A stretch of DNA of 64,000 bases from an uncultured Christensenellaceae bacterium (GCA_910586625.1 CAJUIZ010000001.1:186001-250000); one strand, 5' to 3'. Positions 6,541 through 15,931 are shown, numbered from the stretch's first letter. Notes: a model not told the origin generated them from the letters alone. Made by a program: numbers and translations.

Positions 6541-7132
6541 TCAAATACTTGCGCGCTTTGCCTTCCTTAACGGTAAGATAGCTGCGCCCTATGGAAAACG
6601 CTCCGTCCGGCACGTCCTTATCCACCGTGGTTCCGCACGCTATAAAACAATCGTTACCGACATATAACGGCGCGACAAGATTAGAATTGCATCCTATGAA
6701 GCAATTGTCCCCTACCGTCGTTTTGTGCTTAACCTTGCCGTCGTAGTTGACGAAGATAACGCCGCAGCCTATGTTCGTACCCTTGCCTACGTACGCGTCG
6801 CCTACATAAGACAAATGACTTGCCTTTACCCCGTCGCAAAGCGTACTCTTTTTTACTTCCACATAGTTACCTATTCGACAGCCGTCGCCGACATACGCAT
6901 GCTCGCGCAAATGCGCGTTTGGACCTACGGTACAGTTCGCGCCTACTTCGCTACTCTCTATACGCGACGACTTGACGACCGTGTTTTCGCCTATTACGGA
7001 ATCGACAACGTAGGAGAAGCTTCCCACAACGCACCCGTCGCGTAAAACGGTGTTTCCGCGTACCACGGCGTACGGTTCTATTACGACGTTATCGCCTACG
7101 ATTACGCTGTCTTCTATGTAATAATTCGTCAT
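6533..7132 (-). CDS. Stand-alone GlmU-type left-handed beta-helix acetyltransferase domain
   Basis: 199 residues made almost wholly of hexapeptide repeats (I-x-x-x-x-V type). It matches the C-terminal domain of bifunctional GlmU: I-E-P-Y-A-V-V-R-G-N-T, then G-N-Y-V-E-V-K-K-S, K-A-S-H-L-S-Y-V-G-D (the His corresponds to the catalytic base), V-N-Y-D-G-K and A-I/S-I-G-R-S. The N-terminal uridylyltransferase domain is absent. Such a protein could make GlcNAc-1-P with a separate pyrophosphorylase, or acetylate another sugar. It lies 36 bp from spoIIE on the same strand, possibly in the same transcript. A 3'-end remnant of this gene sits at 3434-3493. Confidence 0.8.
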   Translation of the reverse strand: MTNYYIEDSVIVGDNVVIEPYAVVRGNTVLRDGCVVGSFSYVVDSVIGENTVVKSSRIESSEVGANCTVGPNAHLREHAYVGDGCRIGNYVEVKKSTLCDGVKASHLSYVGDAYVGKGTNIGCGVIFVNYDGKVKHKTTVGDNCFIGCNSNLVAPLYVGNDCFIACGTTVDKDVPDGAFSIGRSYLTVKEGKARKYLKK

Positions 7133-7168
7133 CGGTTTCTCCGCGTTTTTTGCTACATTGTATGCGCG

Positions 7169-9427
7169 TTAGGATATCTTTGCCACAAGCACCGTCATAT
7201 CGTCGCGCGCCTTGTTGCCCACAAGCTTCAACGCCTTGTTCAAAATCACTTCCGCTATGCTTTGCGGAACGTTGAGCGACACGTTGGAGAAAACGCCCGC
7301 AATGGCTTCGGGATCCTTGAAGCAATCCGCTACCCCGTCGGACATAAGCACTATCACGTCGCCGACGGTTAACGCCTTTTTAGTAACCGACGGCTTCATC
7401 TCATCCAAAACTCCAAGCGGCAGGCTACTGCCGGCGACGATTTCCACCTTGTCTTGACACTTGACAAGCCCTACCGAAGCGCCCAACTTGATAAAATCCG
7501 TCAAGCCGTCGTACAAATCTATCGCCACTATATCCACCGCGCAAAACACTTCGTTGCCGCTTGTCGTAAGCAATTTGTTAACGCAGGAGAGTATAACGTC
7601 GGAATCGAAACCTGCGCGGTAAAAGCTTTCCACCAAGCCTATAGAAGTTGCCGACATTTGCTCCGCCTTGTCGCCGCTGCCCATACCGTCGCACAGCGCT
7701 ACTATACATTTGCCGTTGTCCGTACGCAAAACGGAATGCGTGTCGCCGGAAATTTCGTTGCCGTCCTTGGCTACCGAGCTTACGCCGAACGTTACGTTAA
7801 ACCGCGGCTTGACGGATAGATACACGTTATCCCACGAAACACTGTCGGTGTTCTCCACCTTATCCACAGCCATATTCTGCTTTACAAGGGCGGATACGAT
7901 TTTTTCTATAGCAGCATTGTCCACGTCTTTTTTTGCAACGGTTGCCACCACCATCAGCTTGTCCGCCTGCTGAGCTACGGTTGCGCCCACGCACATAATA
8001 TTGTGAAATACCAACCGTTCCACAAGCTCTTTTTCTTTGTCGCGGTTATAAAAGGTATTGTTTTTGCAGTCGGAAGCAAGCCGCATAAGCAAATCGGACA
8101 CGCCGCCCATTTGTTCGCCAAGCAGAGTCTTGCCGTTATCCGACTGTTCCGTACGCTCGGCGTATTCGCGGAAGTTTGCCGCTTCGGCGTTTACTTCCTG
8201 CAAAATAGCCGACACCCTGTCACACTTAACGGAAAGCGTCTGCGGAACATCCAATATTGTGCTCTTACCGCGTTTAACCGCGCAGGAGGTAAGTTTTAGC
8301 AAGCTCTGTTCGGTAGAAACCAATTCCTGCCGCCAACACTTGGAGCGCTCCGAGCAATCTCGGCACACCGTCTCGGAACATTGCTTAACAATGGACGCTT
8401 CCGCCTGTTCGGCGGTAACCCGTCCTGCCGACATAGTGTAAAAGGCGTTCTTCATAGACAGAAAAATATCCGACAAACGGTACAGCCTGCGCGATACCGT
8501 ATCGCCGATTTTTTTCGCAACGCTTTTGCCGAGATACCTGTCGGCGTTGCCGGAGCTGTAATCGCGTACGTAATTATACACAGAAGTAGGTATCACCGCA
8601 AAAACCAACGCCGAAACGAAGGACGGCACTATACCGAGCATTTCCGCCTGTCCGTGAAGTCCCATAAGATATGTCATCAATACGTCCACCACCAGCACCG
8701 CCACGGACGAAAGATACCGACTGACCCTGTTGACGGTGATAACGGACAAAGCAGCGATTACGCAATATACGCAGCAATCGTATGTACCCGTAGCCAAAAT
8801 ATTACCCATGCCGAACAAAATTGCCGAAACCAGCGCCGTTTCTTCGCCGAAACAAACGCTGCAAAACAATATAGCAAAGGATGCGACACAGTATACGGGT
8901 TCTACTCCCCAAAACGATAATTGCGACAAGCAATATGAAACCGTCGCGGCAAACAGCGCGATACATACCCGCTCGTCTAACGCAGGACGGTAGCAAAGCC
9001 CTCGAACAAACACGGCGCGGAAAACGTAAATAGAGATGTAAGCAAACGCAATACCCGCAACGCAATATAAAATTCTGTCGAACAGAGTGAAATAATCGAC
9101 AAATTTGTAAACGCAATAAAATACGTTGGCAACGACAAGATACAGCAATAAATTGAGTTTGCCTATCTTGCGCTTGGCAAGCAAATGTATTCCCCAAAAC
9201 AGCAACATTACCGCCGCGCGCACGCCTGCTTGCAGCAAACTGTCCAGCCCGTAAGCCGCCGAGCTTGCCAAGTATACTACGGACGCGATTATAGGATTCG
9301 CCGAATACAGCGCGCCCACAAACAAACCGAAGGAAATCGCTCCGCCGAACACTCCGCCCGAACTTACGGAGACGGCGACGTAGGTTACGTACAAAAATAT
9401 CGTTTTAGCAGAAAGTCTGCGTTTCAT
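7169..9427 (-). CDS. spoIIE: Stage II sporulation protein E, PP2C-type phosphatase
   Basis: 752 residues. The first 290 or so form about ten TM segments; a central region follows with the Cys cluster C-S-E-T-V-C-R-D-C-S-E-R-S-K-C; the C-terminal 210 residues are a PP2C phosphatase (S-G-D-T-H-S, L-C-D-G-M-G-S-G-D-K-A, M-S-D-G-V-A-D, R-D-D-M-T-V-L-V). In endospore formers SpoIIE sits at the asymmetric septum and dephosphorylates SpoIIAA, activating sigma-F in the forespore. Somewhat shorter than the Bacillus subtilis protein. The ribosome site GGGGGTG lies in the loop of a potential hairpin (see 9427-9467). This gene is the best evidence that the organism sporulates. Confidence 0.95.
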   Translation of the reverse strand: MKRRLSAKTIFLYVTYVAVSVSSGGVFGGAISFGLFVGALYSANPIIASVVYLASSAAYGLDSLLQAGVRAAVMLLFWGIHLLAKRKIGKLNLLLYLVVANVFYCVYKFVDYFTLFDRILYCVAGIAFAYISIYVFRAVFVRGLCYRPALDERVCIALFAATVSYCLSQLSFWGVEPVYCVASFAILFCSVCFGEETALVSAILFGMGNILATGTYDCCVYCVIAALSVITVNRVSRYLSSVAVLVVDVLMTYLMGLHGQAEMLGIVPSFVSALVFAVIPTSVYNYVRDYSSGNADRYLGKSVAKKIGDTVSRRLYRLSDIFLSMKNAFYTMSAGRVTAEQAEASIVKQCSETVCRDCSERSKCWRQELVSTEQSLLKLTSCAVKRGKSTILDVPQTLSVKCDRVSAILQEVNAEAANFREYAERTEQSDNGKTLLGEQMGGVSDLLMRLASDCKNNTFYNRDKEKELVERLVFHNIMCVGATVAQQADKLMVVATVAKKDVDNAAIEKIVSALVKQNMAVDKVENTDSVSWDNVYLSVKPRFNVTFGVSSVAKDGNEISGDTHSVLRTDNGKCIVALCDGMGSGDKAEQMSATSIGLVESFYRAGFDSDVILSCVNKLLTTSGNEVFCAVDIVAIDLYDGLTDFIKLGASVGLVKCQDKVEIVAGSSLPLGVLDEMKPSVTKKALTVGDVIVLMSDGVADCFKDPEAIAGVFSNVSLNVPQSIAEVILNKALKLVGNKARDDMTVLVAKIS

Positions 9428-9467
9428 TGTAGCACCCCCAAAATAAGGTCTATATGCTATGCTACAA
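9427..9467 (-). promoter_or_regulatory. Potential hairpin enclosing the spoIIE ribosome site
   Basis: On the minus strand TTGTAGCA (9467-9460) can pair with TGCTACAA (9434-9427), a perfect 8-bp stem whose last base is the A of the ATG. The Shine-Dalgarno run GGGGG is in the loop next to the stem. It could modulate initiation of spoIIE translation. Confidence 0.4.
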
Positions 9468-9538
9468 CGTTTAACACCGCTTCTTTTGAAATCAATAGTC
9501 GCAAATTGTATTATTATGAAACAAATCTACGCGTAACG

Positions 9539-10042
9539 CTACATAACTCTGCACAGCAGACACGCCGCTATGCCGCCGACCAAATTGCAAAACAACGCGA
9601 TAGGAATAGCAAAACCGGTACGCTTAACCTTTGTTCCCGCAAAGTACACGCTCGCCACGTAAAACACCGTTTCGCTGCTGCCGAAAATGCACGAAGCGCA
9701 CCTTCCTACGTAGCTGTCTACGCCGTACTGCTTGTACACGTCGGCAAGAACGGCAAGACTGCCGCTGCCGGTAAAGGGACGCAGCAGCATAAGCTGTACC
9801 ACTTCCGTCGGCACGCCCACCAGTTGAAAGGGCGGCGCAAGAAACCGTACCAAATAAATATCCAGACCGCTTGCTCTAAGGCAGTTTACCATAATAAACG
9901 TTGCGGCAAGATACGGAAATATCGACAAAGACAGGTCAAAAGATTTCTTAGCGCCCAATACGAAGCCGTCGTACACGTTGACGCGTTTTATCAGTCCGTA
10001 AATAAGAACGGTTATTAAAAGTACTGGTACGACGTAATTCAT
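9539..10042 (-). CDS. spmB: Spore maturation protein B
   Basis: 167 residues, four to five TM segments. The pattern L-M-L-L-R-P-F-T-G-S-G-S-L-A-V-L-A-D and G-S-S-E-T-V-F-Y-V-A-S-V-Y-F is the SpmB nucleoside-transporter-like Gate domain. In Bacillus SpmA and SpmB are needed for full spore-core dehydration and heat resistance. It overlaps spmA by four bases (ATGA) and lies 111 bp upstream of spoIIE on the same strand, a gathering of sporulation genes. Confidence 0.92.
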   Translation of the reverse strand: MNYVVPVLLITVLIYGLIKRVNVYDGFVLGAKKSFDLSLSIFPYLAATFIMVNCLRASGLDIYLVRFLAPPFQLVGVPTEVVQLMLLRPFTGSGSLAVLADVYKQYGVDSYVGRCASCIFGSSETVFYVASVYFAGTKVKRTGFAIPIALFCNLVGGIAACLLCRVM

Positions 10043-10596
10043 TTTTTTGCCCTGCCGTAAGCGACGAATACAAGCGCGATGCCTATAACCGACGTGATTG
10101 CGGTTGTTACAAGGTTGGGCAATATTATATCCGCAGGATTTGCCGAACCAAGTGAAGCGCGCATTCCTATAACAGTGGTCGGCAAAAGCTGCACGCTTGT
10201 GGCATTTACGACGAAAAGCATTACGCCCGCGCGGGATAACGTGTCGCTTTTTTCCGTTTCGCGTATAGCAGATATGGCTGACGGCGTTGCGGCGTTACCT
10301 ACTCCCAACAGATTGGAAGCAAGATTGAGCGATACGTAGCCTGCGGCTACTTCGCTGATATTTCCGTACAGCCGTTTATTAAGCGGTTTAAGAATTTGAG
10401 ACAGTTTTTCCACCAAGCGGCAGTTTTCCGCCACCTGAAAAATGCCCAACCATACGCAATATACCGCACATAGCTCCAACGCTGTTTTAAGCGCCTGCGA
10501 TGAGCTGTCTAAGCATACCGTAAGCACGCTTTGCGGATCTACGAATGTAAGCGCCGCAATTGCGGCAACGGTTACTACCGTCCACACAATATTCAT
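10039..10596 (-). CDS. spmA: Spore maturation protein A
   Basis: 185 residues with about five TM segments; G-N-A-A-T-P-S-A-I and L-P-T-T-V-I-G-M-R-A-S are SpmA-type blocks of the Gate domain. First gene of an spmA-spmB pair, translationally coupled to spmB. No Shine-Dalgarno sequence is visible before the ATG; AATACAAT ends five bases before the start and resembles a sigma-E -10 element (CATACAAT), which would fit mother-cell expression, but the -35 region is not convincing. Divergent from the lipoprotein gene at 10710. Confidence 0.92.
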   Translation of the reverse strand: MNIVWTVVTVAAIAALTFVDPQSVLTVCLDSSSQALKTALELCAVYCVWLGIFQVAENCRLVEKLSQILKPLNKRLYGNISEVAAGYVSLNLASNLLGVGNAATPSAISAIRETEKSDTLSRAGVMLFVVNATSVQLLPTTVIGMRASLGSANPADIILPNLVTTAITSVIGIALVFVAYGRAKK

Positions 10597-10641
10597 AATG
10601 TATTGTATTGAACGCGCGCTTTAACTATTCGATAATTAACA

Positions 10642-10670
10642 TTGACTTTTGCCGGTATATTAGATAAAAT
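10642..10670 (+). promoter_or_regulatory. Sigma-A promoter of the InlB-repeat lipoprotein
   Basis: TTGACT (10642-10647), 17 bases, TAAAAT (10665-10670), about 40 bp before the ATG at 10710. Confidence 0.65.
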
Positions 10671-10709
10671 ATTATTGACGGCGTTGATTGCGCCGTATGC
10701 GGAGAAAAA

Positions 10710-12728
10710 ATGAAAACTCGTAAAATCCTATTGTTATTGATAGTTTTGTTGTCTGCCGCAGCGTGTATAACGCTGACTTCGTGTTACGAAGAGCTAACGG
10801 ACGTGTCCGTCGAGCTGTTGCAAATAGAAGGCGCGGAAATAAACGATTACTCTACGGAAATAGTCGTAGATAGTGGGACGTACTCTATAAACTTCAAAGA
10901 CACGGTTACCTGCGTCGACAGATACGAATGGAAGCTGTATAATGAATACGGCCACGAACAATCAAGTAAAACGGCTGCGCTAATGAACGACGGATACAAT
11001 TCCTTTATCATTAAGCTCTTTTACCAAGGAACGGAAACCAAGCACGTTTATACCGTCAACGTATTCCGCAATTTTTACGCAGAAATACGTTACTACGACG
11101 CGAATAATGAATTGATTTATACCGAAAAAGCAATGACAAACTCGCCTTACAGCGTAAATATGTCAAATATTCCGATTAAAAGCGGCTACGATTTCATCGG
11201 TTGGACGAACTCCGCAGGCAATACGGTAACAAGCATTATACCCACAATATCCTACATACGACTTTACCCAAAATATCTTCCCAAAAACTACGACTTTACG
11301 TTAGACGTTAACGGCGGCGAACCGCTGTCGAGCAACGCTATATCCGTAACCTTCAATCAACACTACAAATTGCCCGTTCCGACACGCGAAGGCTACGACT
11401 TCGTATACTGGGAAGACGAACACGGCAACGCCTACACCGACGAAAACGGTAATAGCTTAAACACTTGGAGTTACTTCTTTAATCCGCAGCTTATCGCCAA
11501 ATGGTCGGCAAAAAGCTATAACGTTACCGTAGACTGCGACGAAACTTGCGGCAGCGTTACGGGAAGCGGCGAATACGAATACGGCTCGCAGGTGACGGTT
11601 ACGGCGAACGCAAACAGCGACTATACCTGGTTAGGCTGGTACGACGGAGATACAATGGTGTCCGCCGATGCGCAGTATACCTTTACAATGCCGTCGCACG
11701 ACGTAAGCTTATCCGCCAAGTGGGACGCATATCAGTTTGTTGTAAACCAACACGACGAAGGCGAAGCTCCGCGCGTTATTGCTACTCTAACCGCCGTATC
11801 GGGACAAAGCGTATCGGTTACGCGTTCGCAGCGCAATCCCGTAAGTACCGACAGGTCGGTTACGTTATTCGTTTGGCAGGGCTGGTACGAAGCGGGCAGA
11901 CTGCTTACTACGGAAAACGTCTATCAAACGGTAATGCCCAACCGCAACGTTACCGTTGCCGAGCGTTGGACAAAAATAACAATAGAAACGGATGCGGCGA
12001 CAACCACGTTTGCGTTATCTCACGATTGCCTAACCGTGGGCGAAAACCTAACCGTTACCGCTACTTCGGAGAACAACGCCGTCAATTATATCGATTGGAG
12101 CAAGGACGGTCAGCACTACGCAAAGGGAGCGTCGTTTTCATTGACGGCGACGGACGCAAACGTGACCGTTTACGGCACATATACGGGTTACAGACTGTTC
12201 TTCAAGGAAACTGCGCCCGACAATAATATCAGCTTTGCAGTAAGGCTTAACGGAAACGACTTCGAATATAACGCCAACGACGGCAGTTATCTTGGCATAA
12301 ACGTCGGCGATACCGTCAGCGTAAACGTCAAATGCGCAGATCTGTCAGTATACGGCGGCGGACACATGTACCTGTGGAAGGGCTGGAAAAAGGACGGTCA
12401 ACTGTTAACGTCCGAATACGAGTACACCTTTACAATGCCTGCAAGCAGCGTTACGTTGGAAGGCGACGCGGTATACTGCAATTGGGAGTACGGTTGTAAC
12501 GTAGCGGATATTCCCCTTTCGCAATTCAGTGTTCCATGCGGCTTGCAAAAATACGGAGAACAGGCGACGCTTATTGCGCCGAGCGTCGACGGCTATCAAT
12601 TCGTAAGCTGGTCCGTTTACGTCGACAACGCGACAACGCCGTCGTTTCTTACGGACAGCCTTACGCTGTATTTACGATTCGTTCCGCAAAACGGAAGGTA
12701 CGTTGCGGAATACCGAAAAATAAATTAG
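10710..12728 (+). CDS. Surface lipoprotein with InlB-type beta-repeats
   Basis: 672 residues. A lipoprotein signal with L-T-S-C near residue 25 is followed by at least six repeats of 70-80 residues marked by G-Y-D-F-I-G-W, G-Y-D-F-V-Y-W, Y-T-W-L-G-W-Y, F-V-W-Q-G-W-Y, Y-L-W-K-G-W and G-Y-Q-F-V-S-W, each ending in a K-W or similar strand (L-I-A-K-W-S, L-S-A-K-W-D). These are Listeria-Bacteroides (InlB B) repeats and divergent relatives, beta-grasp-like modules of cell-surface proteins. There is no LPXTG; anchoring is by lipid. Ligand unknown. It has its own promoter and a clear terminator at 12745-12779, so it is monocistronic. Confidence 0.85.
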   Translation: MKTRKILLLLIVLLSAAACITLTSCYEELTDVSVELLQIEGAEINDYSTEIVVDSGTYSINFKDTVTCVDRYEWKLYNEYGHEQSSKTAALMNDGYNSFIIKLFYQGTETKHVYTVNVFRNFYAEIRYYDANNELIYTEKAMTNSPYSVNMSNIPIKSGYDFIGWTNSAGNTVTSIIPTISYIRLYPKYLPKNYDFTLDVNGGEPLSSNAISVTFNQHYKLPVPTREGYDFVYWEDEHGNAYTDENGNSLNTWSYFFNPQLIAKWSAKSYNVTVDCDETCGSVTGSGEYEYGSQVTVTANANSDYTWLGWYDGDTMVSADAQYTFTMPSHDVSLSAKWDAYQFVVNQHDEGEAPRVIATLTAVSGQSVSVTRSQRNPVSTDRSVTLFVWQGWYEAGRLLTTENVYQTVMPNRNVTVAERWTKITIETDAATTTFALSHDCLTVGENLTVTATSENNAVNYIDWSKDGQHYAKGASFSLTATDANVTVYGTYTGYRLFFKETAPDNNISFAVRLNGNDFEYNANDGSYLGINVGDTVSVNVKCADLSVYGGGHMYLWKGWKKDGQLLTSEYEYTFTMPASSVTLEGDAVYCNWEYGCNVADIPLSQFSVPCGLQKYGEQATLIAPSVDGYQFVSWSVYVDNATTPSFLTDSLTLYLRFVPQNGRYVAEYRKIN

Positions 12729-12744
12729 CATTACCGCAAAACAG

Positions 12745-12779
12745 GGGGCGGACGCATAGACGTCCGCCCCTTGTTTTTT
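12745..12779 (+). terminator. Intrinsic terminator of the InlB-repeat lipoprotein
   Basis: GGGGCGGACG (12745-12754) and CGTCCGCCCC (12761-12770) form a perfect 10-bp GC-rich stem followed by TTGTTTTTT. Confidence 0.9.
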
Positions 12780-13225
12780 GAAAACTGTCATATGAGACTG
12801 TCGCTGTAAATGAACGGCATACTTATAGCGCAACAACGGCTGCCGCACACTACGCGGCAGCCGTTTATTACCGTTAAGAATTTGTTTTGTTGCGACAAGC
12901 GGCAAGGCGCAGCACGCAACGATAGAAATCAATAACATAACTCAAAAATTTTTTCATAAAATTTCTCTTTTTTTTTCGATACCTTTATTATGCCCCTTAG
13001 CAAAAGTCAAGTAAATATAGCATAATCGTAAAATATTTTCCGTCGCAGTAAGAAAATAGACTTTGCAATCAAAACGTCGCATTATGCGGCAGCGCGGCTT
13101 TTCGCGAAATAAAGCGACGTTACGGCTTTGCCAAATAACGCCAGGCGGTTTACAAAAACGGGATAGGGTGCTAAAATAATACTTACAATCGCGCGGTTTC
13201 ATTAGCCGCACGAAAGGAGCAGATT
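12780..13225. other. Intergenic stretch before metG
   Basis: About 445 bp without a supported gene. A second strong stem-loop, AACGGCTGCCGC (12835-12846) with GCGGCAGCCGTT (12854-12865), lacks a T-run. The metG promoter is at 13149-13177 and an AAAGGAG ribosome site precedes the ATG. I looked for a T-box (AGGGTGG...CGCG antiterminator) and saw only AGGGTGCTAAAA, which does not fit. Confidence 0.5.
13149..13177 (+). promoter_or_regulatory. Promoter of the metG operon
   Basis: TTTACA (13149-13154), 17 bases, TAAAAT (13172-13177). Confidence 0.6.
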
Positions 13226-15154
13226 ATGAACAAAAAACCCTACTATATCACTACCCCCATTTATTATTCCAGCGGCAGCTTCCATTTGGGACATTGCTAT
13301 ACCACCGTTATATGCGACGCGATAGCGCGCTTCAAGCGTATGGACGGCTACGACGTGTTTTACCTTACAGGTACGGACGAACACGGGCAAAAGGTTCAGC
13401 AGCGCGCGGAAAAAGCGGGCGTTACGCCCAAACAGTTTGTAGACAGACTGTATGAGCAAATTACCGCTTTGTGGAAAAAACTGGATATAAGTTACGACAA
13501 ATTTATACGCACTACCGACGAATATCACGAAAAAACGGTACAAAAAATATACGAAAAGCTACTTGCAAACGGCGATATTTACAAGTCGGAATACGAAGGG
13601 ATGTACTGCACCCCCTGCGAAGCCTTTTGGACGGAAAGTCAGTTAAAAGACGGCAAATGTCCCGATTGCGGACGGCCCGTTACCAAGCAAAAGGAAGAAA
13701 ACTACTTCTTCCGCCTGTCCAAATACCAAAACCGTTTGATTAAATTCTATCAAGAAAACCCCGAGTTTATAAGTCCGCGTTCGCGTATGAACGAGATGAT
13801 AAACAACTTTATCAAGCCCGGGCTTAAAGACCTGTGCATATCCCGCACTACATTCGATTGGGGCGTAAAGCTGCCGTTCGATTCCAAGCACGTGGCGTAC
13901 GTTTGGGTGGACGCGCTAAGTAACTACATAACCGCCTTGGGATACCTTCAAGACGACCATGCAAAATTTGACAAGTACTGGCCCGCGGATCTGCATATGG
14001 TCGGAAAGGAAATAGTACGCTTCCATACCGTTATATGGCCCGCGCTTCTTATGGCGCTCGATTTGCCGCTGCCTAAAAAAGTGTACGGACACGGTTGGCT
14101 GCTGTTCGGCGACGACAAAATGAGCAAATCCAAGGGCAACGTCGTAGACCCGTTCTTCTTGGCAGACCGCTACGGAGTGGACGCGATACGCTATTTCCTG
14201 CTTCGCGAAATTCCCTTCGGAAGCGACGGCGCGTACACAAACGAAGCTTTGTTGGTACGCACCAATGCCGACCTTGTAAACGACCTTGGCAATCTTGTAA
14301 GCCGCACCACGGCAATGATTACGCAGTACTTCGAAGGTCGTATTCCCGCGCCCAACGCTTATACACAATTAGACAAGGAGTTGATTACTCTGTGCGAAGC
14401 AACGCTTGACAAGGTGCGCAAGGATATGGACGGACTGTCCGCCCCCGACGCCTTGACGGACATATTCAAGATTGTCCAACGCGCCAACAAGTACATAGAT
14501 GAGACTACGCCTTGGACGCTGAACAAGCAGGGGAACACCGAACGCTTGGCAACGGTGATGTACGTGCTTGCCGAATGTATCCGTTTTGCCGCAACACTGT
14601 TAAAGCCGTTTATAACCGAGACTTCCAACGTTATATTCGAAAAATTAGGCGTAAACAGTCCCGAAGATTTTTCGGAAATTACTAAATTCGGCGTATTGAA
14701 AGCAGGAACGAAGGTTAACAAAGGCGCGAATCTGTTCAACCGCATAGACGTGGAAAAGGAGCTGAAAGCTTTAGACGAGCTTGCCGAAAAGCAAAACTCG
14801 GACAAGAATGCAGAGCAAACCTTGCCGAGCGACCTTATAGACATAAACGACTTTGCAAAGGTAAAGCTTTGCACGGCAAAGGTGCTTTCATGCGAAAAGG
14901 TTGCCAAAAGCGACAAACTGTTGGCGTTCAAACTGCAAGTAGGCGACGAAGTTCGACAAGTGGTAAGCGGAATAGCGCAATATTACCAACCGGAATATAT
15001 GGTAGGCAAAACCGTAGTATTGGTTAAAAATCTCAAACCCGCAAAAATACGCGGAGTGGAAAGCAACGGAATGATTCTGTGCGCCGCCGACGGCAAAACC
15101 GTAGTATTCGTTACTCCCGAAAAGGACATAGGCAGCGGCAAGGAAGTACGCTGA
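13226..15154 (+). CDS. metG: Methionyl-tRNA synthetase
   Basis: 642 residues. The class I signature H-L-G-H is at residues 20-23 and K-M-S-K-S-K-G-N follows near residue 300. A zinc knuckle (C-T-P-C ... C-P-D-C) lies in the connective peptide near residues 128-150. The C-terminal 105 residues (D-F-A-K-V-K-L-C-T-A-K-V, V-S-G-I-A-Q-Y-Y, G-V-E-S-N-G-M-I-L) form the EMAP-type tRNA-binding OB domain of dimeric bacterial enzymes. It charges tRNA-Met. The stop codon abuts the tatD start, so the two are co-transcribed, as in many Bacillota. Confidence 0.97.
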   Translation: MNKKPYYITTPIYYSSGSFHLGHCYTTVICDAIARFKRMDGYDVFYLTGTDEHGQKVQQRAEKAGVTPKQFVDRLYEQITALWKKLDISYDKFIRTTDEYHEKTVQKIYEKLLANGDIYKSEYEGMYCTPCEAFWTESQLKDGKCPDCGRPVTKQKEENYFFRLSKYQNRLIKFYQENPEFISPRSRMNEMINNFIKPGLKDLCISRTTFDWGVKLPFDSKHVAYVWVDALSNYITALGYLQDDHAKFDKYWPADLHMVGKEIVRFHTVIWPALLMALDLPLPKKVYGHGWLLFGDDKMSKSKGNVVDPFFLADRYGVDAIRYFLLREIPFGSDGAYTNEALLVRTNADLVNDLGNLVSRTTAMITQYFEGRIPAPNAYTQLDKELITLCEATLDKVRKDMDGLSAPDALTDIFKIVQRANKYIDETTPWTLNKQGNTERLATVMYVLAECIRFAATLLKPFITETSNVIFEKLGVNSPEDFSEITKFGVLKAGTKVNKGANLFNRIDVEKELKALDELAEKQNSDKNAEQTLPSDLIDINDFAKVKLCTAKVLSCEKVAKSDKLLAFKLQVGDEVRQVVSGIAQYYQPEYMVGKTVVLVKNLKPAKIRGVESNGMILCAADGKTVVFVTPEKDIGSGKEVR

Positions 15155-15931
15155 ATGATAGACAGTCATTTGCACCTTGACGATGAGAAGCTGCGCGATC
15201 AGGCGGATACCGTAATACGCGGACTGCCCGAACACGGCATAGAATTCGTCATAAACAACAGCTGCAATCTGCAATCGATGATTGACGGCATAAAATTGGC
15301 GGACCGCTACGGCAGCGTATACGCAACGGTAGGAATGCATCCGCACGAAAGCCGCGACTTCGACGACGCGTTTAGAAAAACAATGAACGAGCTTGCCCAA
15401 AACCCAAAGGTTGTAGCGGTAGGCGAAATAGGCTTGGACTACTACTACGACCTATCCGATAGAAATACCCAACGCGACGTTTTCGCCGAACAAATAGAAA
15501 TAGCCGACAAGTTGGGCTTACCTGTAACTTTGCACGTGCGCGACGCATACGGCGACGCGGCAGACGTATTAAAAGCGCAAAAGCGGTATCTCAACAACGG
15601 AGTACTGTGGCATTGCTACTCCGGCAGCGCGGAATTTGCCAAACAACGGGCAAGAGAAGGACACTACTTCGCTTTCGGCGGAGCTATTACCTTCAAAAAC
15701 GCCAACAAGGCTGAAGTGTTAAACGCAGTCCCCTTCGACCGTATTCTGTCGGAAACGGACAGCCCGTATATGGCACCCGTCCCCTTGCGCGGAACGGTAA
15801 ACACTCCGCTCAATATTCCGCTTGTTGTTGCGAAAATTGCGGAGCTGACAGGCAAAGACGTTGAGACTGCGGAAGCGCAACTACGCGAAAACACTCTGCG
15901 CCTGTTTACAAAAATACGTCGAAACGCGTAA
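15155..15931 (+). CDS. tatD: TatD-family metal-dependent hydrolase (DNase)
   Basis: 258 residues, TIM-barrel hydrolase. Metal ligands are visible: H-L-H at residues 5-7, V-G-E-I-G-L-D-Y-Y, H-V-R-D-A, H-C-Y-S-G-S and S-E-T-D-S-P-Y. The family includes 3'-5' DNases acting in repair. It starts immediately after the metG stop codon. The next gene but one is the TatD-associated radical SAM protein, which confirms the genomic link known for that family. Confidence 0.92.
   Translation: MIDSHLHLDDEKLRDQADTVIRGLPEHGIEFVINNSCNLQSMIDGIKLADRYGSVYATVGMHPHESRDFDDAFRKTMNELAQNPKVVAVGEIGLDYYYDLSDRNTQRDVFAEQIEIADKLGLPVTLHVRDAYGDAADVLKAQKRYLNNGVLWHCYSGSAEFAKQRAREGHYFAFGGAITFKNANKAEVLNAVPFDRILSETDSPYMAPVPLRGTVNTPLNIPLVVAKIAELTGKDVETAEAQLRENTLRLFTKIRRNA

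Noticed and set aside
9468..9538. Spo0A-dependent 21-bp-spaced promoter for spoIIE (TTGTTT ... TATTGA)
   Set aside because: The -10 is poor and no clear 0A box (TGTCGAA) was found; the match is too weak to call.
13101..13225. T-box leader upstream of metG
   Set aside because: The conserved AGGGTGG and antiterminator are absent; AGGGTGCTAAAA is only the spacer and -10 of the promoter.
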